This document shows positions 15,210 through 19,909 of a DNA stretch of 19,909 nt, in pieces; the stretch's first letter is position 1, and every line of letters begins with the position of its first letter. A program made the translations under genes and the position numbers. The stretch is from positions 1-19,909 of the forward strand of contig LJUE01000003.1 of assembly GCA_001303885.1 (NCBI GenBank), given 5' to 3'. The notes beneath the pieces are model-generated. The model was not told the DNA's origin and searched no databases. It was given only the letters and a program-made list of their open reading frames with translations. The DNA is from Planctomycetes bacterium SM23_32 (GTDB lineage: Bacteria > Planctomycetota > Brocadiia > SM23-32).

Positions 15210-17066
15210 ATGACAGACACCACCATCCGGGTCAGCCGCGAATCCGCCGCCGAGGGCGAGATCAGCCCCTTCCAGTGCGGCCAGTTCATCGAGTACGTCT
15301 ACGATCTGGTGCCGGGCATGTGGGCCGAGAAGCTCCACGACGCCAGCTTCGAAGGCCCCGACCGCTACAGGTGCACTTTCCGGAAGGAGACGGACTTCCG
15401 TGAGCGGCCCTGGTACCCGGCCGGGGCGGTGAACCGGGGCGAGTACGTCCTCGACGAGCTGGACCCGCTCAACGGGAAGGTGTCCCAGCGCATCGCCGTG
15501 CGCGGCGAGCCCTGCACGCTGGGGGTCGCCCAGGACGGCATCTCCCTGAGGGCCGGGACCGCCTGCCGACTCTCGCTGCATCTGCGCCAGGAGGGGCTGC
15601 GCGAGCCGGTCTGGGTGCGCCTGCGCGGCGTGGGCGGAGTCCTGGCCGAGGCACAGTTCCACGCGGAGCGCGGGTGGCGCAGGTTCACGGCCCGTCTGGT
15701 GCCTGTGGAAACGACGGTCGATGCCACATTCGCCCTGGAGTTCCGCGGCCCGGGCACGCTCTGGGTCGACCAAGTCTCCCTCATGCCGGAGGATGCTCTC
15801 GGCGGCTGGCGCGCGGACGTGGTGAAGGCGCTGCGGGAACTCGCGCCCGGCATCATCCGCTTTGGCGGCAACACCACGGAGACCTACGACTGGCGGAACC
15901 TGATCGGGGACTCGGACCGGCGGGTGCCGTGGGTCAACGAGCCCTGGGGCGGAAGGCATCCCACCGGCGCGGGGCTGGAGGAGTTCGTACAACTGTGCAG
16001 GGCGGTGGATGCCGAGCCGCTGATCTGCGTCCGCGTCACGGGCAAGGCGCCGGCGGAAGGGGCGGCGCAGGTCGAGTACTTCAACGGCGGGCCGGACACC
16101 CCGATGGGCCGCGTGCGGGTGCAGAACGGCCACCCCGAGCCCTATGGCGTGAGCTACTGGCAGGTGGGCAACGAGTTGGGCGGCGACGAGTACGCCCGGC
16201 ACCTCGCCGCCTTCTGCGCGGCGATGAAGGAGGCAGACCCGACCATCAAGCTCCTGTCGGCCTATCCGAGCGTGGCCGTCCTCCAACAGGCCGGCAGGTA
16301 CCTGGACTACGTCTGCCCGCACCACTATGGGTGCGCCGACCTGGCGGGCAAGGAGGCGGACTTCCAGGATCTGCGCCGCCTGGCGGCCGAGCACGCGCCG
16401 GGCCGCGACCTGAAGATCGCCGTGACGGAGTGGAACACCACGGCGGGCGACTGGGGCCTGAGTCGGGCGATGCTATGGACGCTGGACAACGCACTCGCCT
16501 GCGCCCGCTACCACAACCTGATGCACCGCTATGCCGACCTTGTAGAGATCGCCAACCGCTCCAACCTGACCAACAGCCTCTGCTCCGGCATCATCCAGAC
16601 GGACAACGCCCGGCTCTACAAGACGCCGACCTACTACGCGCAGCAGCTCTACGCGCAACTCGCAGGCGCCCGCCCTCTCACCGTCGAGACCGAGGGCAGG
16701 CTGGAGCGCAATGACGTCAGCGCGACGCTGTCCAGGGATGGCTCCAGGCTGATCGTCCTGGTCGTCAACGGGACGCGCGAGCGGCTTGAGGCCACCCTCG
16801 ACCTGTCCCGCTGGGCTCCCCTGGAGCAGGAGGCGAGCGTCCGGACGCTCCTGGACACGCAGGAGGCCGGCGAGCGGGACGTGACCAACAGCTTCGACGA
16901 TCCGGAGCGGGTGCGGACGGTAGTGTCCTCCGTGTCGGTCGATTCGGCGGAGTTCACCCACACGTTCCCGGCCCTCTCGCTAACGGCGTTCGGGTGCGAG
17001 GTCGCACAGTGCGGCGGCGCTACCGCGCACCCCGCCCCGGGAACCGCTCCCGGGCTGCGGTCCTGA
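15210..17066 (+). CDS. GH51 alpha-L-arabinofuranosidase-like protein
   Basis: A 618-residue protein that would release terminal alpha-L-arabinofuranose from arabinan, arabinoxylan or arabinogalactan oligosaccharides. The opening FQCGQFIEYVYDLVPGMWAEKL is the standard GH51 start (GxFxE followed by an M/W-x-E motif). A CBM4-like sandwich (about residues 95-210) is followed by the TIM barrel (PGIIRFGGNTTETYDW near 212-227). The acid/base is E322 in WQVGNELGG and the nucleophile is E407 in VTEWNTT, both as in known GH51 enzymes. A C-terminal beta-sandwich follows. There is no signal peptide. The ATG lies one base after the TGA of the URO-D frame and has no ribosome-binding site, so it looks translationally coupled to that gene. 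The last 15 codons overlap the convergent RraA-like gene. An in-frame ATG at 15096 lies within the URO-D frame and is rejected. Confidence 0.9.
   Translation: MTDTTIRVSRESAAEGEISPFQCGQFIEYVYDLVPGMWAEKLHDASFEGPDRYRCTFRKETDFRERPWYPAGAVNRGEYVLDELDPLNGKVSQRIAVRGEPCTLGVAQDGISLRAGTACRLSLHLRQEGLREPVWVRLRGVGGVLAEAQFHAERGWRRFTARLVPVETTVDATFALEFRGPGTLWVDQVSLMPEDALGGWRADVVKALRELAPGIIRFGGNTTETYDWRNLIGDSDRRVPWVNEPWGGRHPTGAGLEEFVQLCRAVDAEPLICVRVTGKAPAEGAAQVEYFNGGPDTPMGRVRVQNGHPEPYGVSYWQVGNELGGDEYARHLAAFCAAMKEADPTIKLLSAYPSVAVLQQAGRYLDYVCPHHYGCADLAGKEADFQDLRRLAAEHAPGRDLKIAVTEWNTTAGDWGLSRAMLWTLDNALACARYHNLMHRYADLVEIANRSNLTNSLCSGIIQTDNARLYKTPTYYAQQLYAQLAGARPLTVETEGRLERNDVSATLSRDGSRLIVLVVNGTRERLEATLDLSRWAPLEQEASVRTLLDTQEAGERDVTNSFDDPERVRTVVSSVSVDSAEFTHTFPALSLTAFGCEVAQCGGATAHPAPGTAPGLRS
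17020..17066. other. 47-bp tail-to-tail overlap of convergent genes
   Basis: The 3' ends of the GH51 gene (plus) and the RraA-like gene (minus) share these bases in antiparallel coding frames. No terminator hairpin lies between them, so the two operons would produce overlapping antisense 3' ends. Confidence 0.75.
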
Positions 17067-17766
17067 AAGCCCGGCCCGCTGCATCCAGCAAGGTGAGGAG
17101 TTCCTCCTGCGTCTTGCCGGCGGCGCTGCGGGCGGCGGCGATCACCGTGCGGCACTCGTTGGAGTCCATGAAGCGGGCGGCTTCGAGCAGCCCGGCCTCG
17201 TCCTCCCTCGGGATCGCCAAGAACCCGTGCTTGTCGGCATGGACGAGCCCGCCTGGCTCGATCCTGCGCCCGAAGACCTCGACCGTGCAGCCCCAGCGCA
17301 CGGGCACGGAGTGCGCGTGGCCCACGCAGGTGCACCTGGCCAGCGCCTTGAACCCCGCGTTGGTCATCTCGTCCACGTCCCGTACTGCGCCGTCGGTGAT
17401 GGTGCCGACGCAGCCGAGCACCGCGTGGACGTTGCTGTTGACCTCGCCCCAGAACGACCCGACCACGCGCGGCTTGTCCAGGTCCTCTACGACGACGATC
17501 TTGGGACCGGGCTCGGCCGCGACGTAACGGCGGTACTCGCTCCATGCATTCGCGTTCACGTGTTCCGGGTTGCTGGGCTCGAAGACCACCGTCACCGCAT
17601 AGCCGACCATGGGTCCCATCTGCGGCATGAAGTCGCGCGTCTCTTCCAAGTTGAACCCGTCGGCGGCCGGGTCGTGCGAGGTGATCTGCTCCCAGCCGTT
17701 GTAGATCGTGGGCGTGTTCCAGCGTTTCAGTTCCAGGAGTTCGGCATGGGTCAGCCGGTCGTGCAT
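17020..17766 (-). CDS. RraA-like protein (HMG/CHA aldolase family)
   Basis: A 248-residue protein. The start at 17766 has GAGGG five bases upstream and begins the conserved MHDRLTHAELLELKRWNTPT; longer in-frame starts run into the end of the upstream gene. The family signature is GTITDGAVRDVDEM, with D125, R129 and D130. The R-D pair matches the pyruvate-handling arginine and the metal-site aspartate of 4-hydroxy-4-methyl-2-oxoglutarate/4-carboxy-4-hydroxy-2-oxoadipate aldolases. The same fold includes RraA, which inhibits RNase E, and proteins misnamed demethylmenaquinone methyltransferase. In this setting a retro-aldol or oxaloacetate-decarboxylase-like step on a sugar-acid product is plausible but inferred. 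It is the third gene of the minus operon, 67 bp after the Asp-box gene. It ends in TAG inside the tail of the GH51 gene. Confidence 0.82.
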   Translation of the reverse strand: MHDRLTHAELLELKRWNTPTIYNGWEQITSHDPAADGFNLEETRDFMPQMGPMVGYAVTVVFEPSNPEHVNANAWSEYRRYVAAEPGPKIVVVEDLDKPRVVGSFWGEVNSNVHAVLGCVGTITDGAVRDVDEMTNAGFKALARCTCVGHAHSVPVRWGCTVEVFGRRIEPGGLVHADKHGFLAIPREDEAGLLEAARFMDSNECRTVIAAARSAAGKTQEELLTLLDAAGRAFRTAARERFPGRGAR

Positions 17767-17833
17767 GGGAACCCTCACTTCGTCTCTTCTGTTGATGTGG
17801 ACAACGCGCGGTTCCTCCTCGTCGGGGCCCGGC

Positions 17834-19069
17834 TCACAGGTCGGCCCCGACAGGCAGTGCCTCCAGATCACTCTCGCTCAAGCGCAGGTGGAGGGCGCGG
17901 CGCCAGCGGTGGGGCATGAAGATGTGCAACTGCCCGTCGTCAGCGAACATATCCAGGTAGGAACACTGGTAGTCGCGCCAGCCGTCGCCCTCGGCCGGCG
18001 CCAGCGCATTCACCAGGAGAAAGCGCGGCTCGCCCCAGGTGCGGCCGCCGTCTCGCGAGAGCGCCACCCACACCTGTGCCCTGTCCTCGCACCTGAAGTG
18101 CGTGCCGGTCGCGACGTTGTGGTGGAAGGCGATCAGCGTCTCACCGTCGCTCAGGTGGAAGAGCATGGGGGAAGTGTCGGGATGCACGAGCGGGGAGGGC
18201 TCCGGCGCACTCCAGGTTAGGCCGTCGTCGAGGCTGCGCAGATGCCACAGGTGGCCCTCACACGTCCTGGCCTGGGCGTAGACTTCGCCACCCCCCAAGC
18301 TGATCGGCCGCAGCTCGTCCATGCGGTCGAACTCCGGAACGTACCAGCCGGCCGGGCGGGGCCCGGGCAGCAAGGTCCAGCTCTCGCCTTGGTCTGTGCT
18401 GCGCAGGATGTACTGGCGCGTCTTTGGCACGCGGCCGCCGTGCGGTTGGTCGAACCACTGCCCCGCGTGCGTGCCCAGCAGCCACGTGCCGGCGTCGGTC
18501 TCGCACATCCGCATGACCGACATGCCCAGGAAGCCCGGGGCGTTGGCCGGCTCGATGAGCTTCACGTCGGACCAGGTATGCCCGTCGTCGTCGGACCAGC
18601 GGTACCCGATCGGAGCGTCTTCTTCGCCGCTCCACCGCCCCCAGATGGGCTGCGTGCCGAAGCAGTATATCCTGCCCGTGCCGCGCGGGATCAGCGGGAT
18701 GAAGCCGTGCTGGTTGTAATCGATGTCGAACGCCACGGTCGGCCCGTGCCACGTCTCGCCCCTGTCCGGAGAGCGATAGGCGACCAGCTCGTTGACCTTC
18801 TCCGTCCGGTTGCCGTAGTGCCCGTGGGGCTTGCCGGGCAGGCAATCGGGGAACATCAGTAGGTAGTCGCCGCCCGGCGTGACTGTGGCGCGCGTCTCGA
18901 AGAGGCCGCCGTGGCGGTTGACGTGCAGGAGCCGCCCGTTCAGGGCCGGATGCATGAGCAGTCCCAGCTCTTCATTCAGCACCAGCCCAGCCGGCGGCCT
19001 GCTGGTCGAGGTCTCCCTGTCGGCGATCAGGACCGTCGGTGCGATGCCGGGATTGAGCTTGTCAGGCAT
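17834..19069 (-). CDS. Asp-box (BNR) repeat protein, sialidase-like beta-propeller
   Basis: A 411-residue protein with no signal peptide. The start at 19069 follows GGGAGGGAG (19084-19076). Five Asp-boxes of the S-x-D-x-G-x-T/S-W form occur at residues 100-107, 159-166, 224-231, 279-286 and 338-345, spaced 55 to 65 residues apart. This is the signature of the six-bladed sialidase/BNR propeller. The canonical sialidase F/Y-R-I-P motif that carries the first arginine of the triad is not visible, so sialic acid cleavage is doubtful. GH33-like, GH93-like or a non-catalytic sugar-binding role are all possible. FETRATVTPGGDYLLMFPDC near 57-76 may hold an equivalent arginine (R60). It is the middle gene of the minus operon, 51 bp after the oxidoreductase. 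Stop codon TGA. Confidence 0.8.
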   Translation of the reverse strand: MPDKLNPGIAPTVLIADRETSTSRPPAGLVLNEELGLLMHPALNGRLLHVNRHGGLFETRATVTPGGDYLLMFPDCLPGKPHGHYGNRTEKVNELVAYRSPDRGETWHGPTVAFDIDYNQHGFIPLIPRGTGRIYCFGTQPIWGRWSGEEDAPIGYRWSDDDGHTWSDVKLIEPANAPGFLGMSVMRMCETDAGTWLLGTHAGQWFDQPHGGRVPKTRQYILRSTDQGESWTLLPGPRPAGWYVPEFDRMDELRPISLGGGEVYAQARTCEGHLWHLRSLDDGLTWSAPEPSPLVHPDTSPMLFHLSDGETLIAFHHNVATGTHFRCEDRAQVWVALSRDGGRTWGEPRFLLVNALAPAEGDGWRDYQCSYLDMFADDGQLHIFMPHRWRRALHLRLSESDLEALPVGADL

Positions 19070-19120
19070 TCGTCGCTCCCTCCCTCTGACGAGGTACGTG
19101 CTGGAGGCAGAACACCACGG

Positions 19121-19909
19121 TCAAATCGTCACGGCGATCTCGCTGTTGCCTTCGGCCGAGCATTCTGCGGCCTCGATCAGCGCGATCGCGCGGCGTCCGT
19201 CCGACGCTGGCACGGGCACCGGCCCGCCGGCCAGGAGGTGCTGCGCCATCTCAACGTAGTACTCGCCCCACGTCGAGGGCAGGTACTGGATCTCCTCCTC
19301 CGTCCTTTCGCCGTCCGAGCACCTGATCAGGCGGAGCTTACCGGGCGACTGGCACGTGAAGCGGTACTGCGGGTGATAGCCGACCCACGAGTCCTGCCCG
19401 GAATCCACGATGGCGCCCTCCGTGCCCAGTATCCTCCAGAGCGGCCCGGGCGCCGCGTCGAGGTATGAGAAGGATAGGTCGCCCACCGTGCCGTCCTCGA
19501 ACCGCACCGCGGCACGGCCCTGGTCGGCGATCGTCATACTGTCCCAGCGCAGCTTGTGGAAGTAGCCGGACACGGCCTCGACGCGGCTGGGGATCAGCGT
19601 CAGCAGCCAGTCGGCGGCGTGCGCTCCCCAGTCGTAGAGGACGCCTCCGCAGACGGCCTTGTCCGCACGCCAGCCGGGCCCGGCGGGGCCGAAGTAGCCC
19701 GCCTTCAGTTCGACATGGAAAACGCGGCCGATGGCGCCTTCGCTCACTAGCTTGTGCACGAGGCGGTAGTTACCGTCCCTCCGGCGGTTCTGGAAGACGG
19801 CCAGCGTGCGCCCGGCGCGCTCGGCCTCGTGCATCATGGCGTCCGCCTCCGCCACGGTGATGCACATGGGCTTGTCCACGATCACGTGCTTGCCCGCTCG
19901 CAGGCATCG
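19121..19909 (-). CDS. Gfo/Idh/MocA-family NAD(P)-dependent oxidoreductase, N-terminus missing
   Basis: The frame is open to the right edge, so the N-terminal part, including the dinucleotide-binding glycine motif, lies outside. 262 residues are visible. Numbering from the edge, the first residues read RCLRAGKHVIVDKPMCIT, the D/E-K-P motif at the end of the Rossmann domain. Then come FQNRRRDGNY (39-48), GRVFHVELKAGYFGP and GGVLYDWGAHAADW (88-101), whose H97 and D100 match the conserved catalytic-site motif of the family. Members oxidise or reduce hydroxyl groups of sugars, inositols and sugar derivatives. The substrate here is unknown. It is the most upstream visible gene of the minus operon that continues to the Asp-box and RraA-like genes; the promoter is beyond the window. 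Stop codon TGA. Confidence 0.88.
   Translation of the reverse strand, partial: RCLRAGKHVIVDKPMCITVAEADAMMHEAERAGRTLAVFQNRRRDGNYRLVHKLVSEGAIGRVFHVELKAGYFGPAGPGWRADKAVCGGVLYDWGAHAADWLLTLIPSRVEAVSGYFHKLRWDSMTIADQGRAAVRFEDGTVGDLSFSYLDAAPGPLWRILGTEGAIVDSGQDSWVGYHPQYRFTCQSPGKLRLIRCSDGERTEEEIQYLPSTWGEYYVEMAQHLLAGGPVPVPASDGRRAIALIEAAECSAEGNSEIAVTI

Overview
This is a strongly GC-rich window, roughly two thirds G+C by eye. It holds a carbohydrate-degradation locus from an environmental bacterium. Cytoplasmic GH78-like and GH51 enzymes sit beside secreted or lipoprotein clan GH-A hydrolases, RraA-like, Gfo/Idh/MocA, Asp-box (BNR) and uroporphyrinogen-decarboxylase-superfamily (URO-D) proteins. That mix is typical of Planctomycetota, Lentisphaerota/Verrucomicrobiota, Armatimonadota and similar glycan degraders. 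I cannot fix the phylum from sequence alone. No rRNA, tRNA, CRISPR array, insertion sequence or phage gene is visible.

Layout. Positions 1-124 (minus) hold the start of a URO-D-like gene that runs off the left edge. A divergent regulatory region (125-313) separates it from a GH78 alpha-L-rhamnosidase-like gene (314-2719, plus). Two large exported glycosidases follow on the minus strand: a 1698-residue GH2-like multidomain protein (2875-7971) and, upstream of it, a 760-residue clan GH-A protein (8203-10485). A long 766-bp divergent intergenic region (10486-11251) carries a candidate promoter and a perfect FadR/GntR-type operator palindrome. To its right is a plus-strand operon: a second, divergent GH78-like gene (11252-14038), a URO-D-superfamily gene interrupted by two in-frame TAG codons (14126-15208), and a GH51 alpha-L-arabinofuranosidase (15210-17066). 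Finally a minus-strand operon runs in from the right edge: Gfo/Idh/MocA oxidoreductase (19121 to beyond 19909), Asp-box repeat protein (17834-19069) and RraA-like protein (17020-17766). The last gene overlaps the GH51 gene tail-to-tail by 47 bp.

Working together, the exported GH2-like and GH-A enzymes would trim a plant-type polysaccharide outside the cytoplasm. The two GH78-like enzymes and the GH51 enzyme have no signal peptide and would release rhamnose and arabinose from imported oligosaccharides. The oxidoreductase and RraA-like protein would handle the sugars or sugar acids. Rhamnogalacturonan-I or arabinogalactan is a plausible target, but this is inference. No transporter or regulator gene lies in the window.

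The most unusual feature is the URO-D gene. Its frame is intact and full length except for two TAG codons, both followed by CTT, while TAG serves as the normal stop of at least four neighbouring genes. The downstream GH51 gene starts one base after the end of this frame and has no ribosome-binding site of its own, so how it is expressed depends on how the TAG codons are read.
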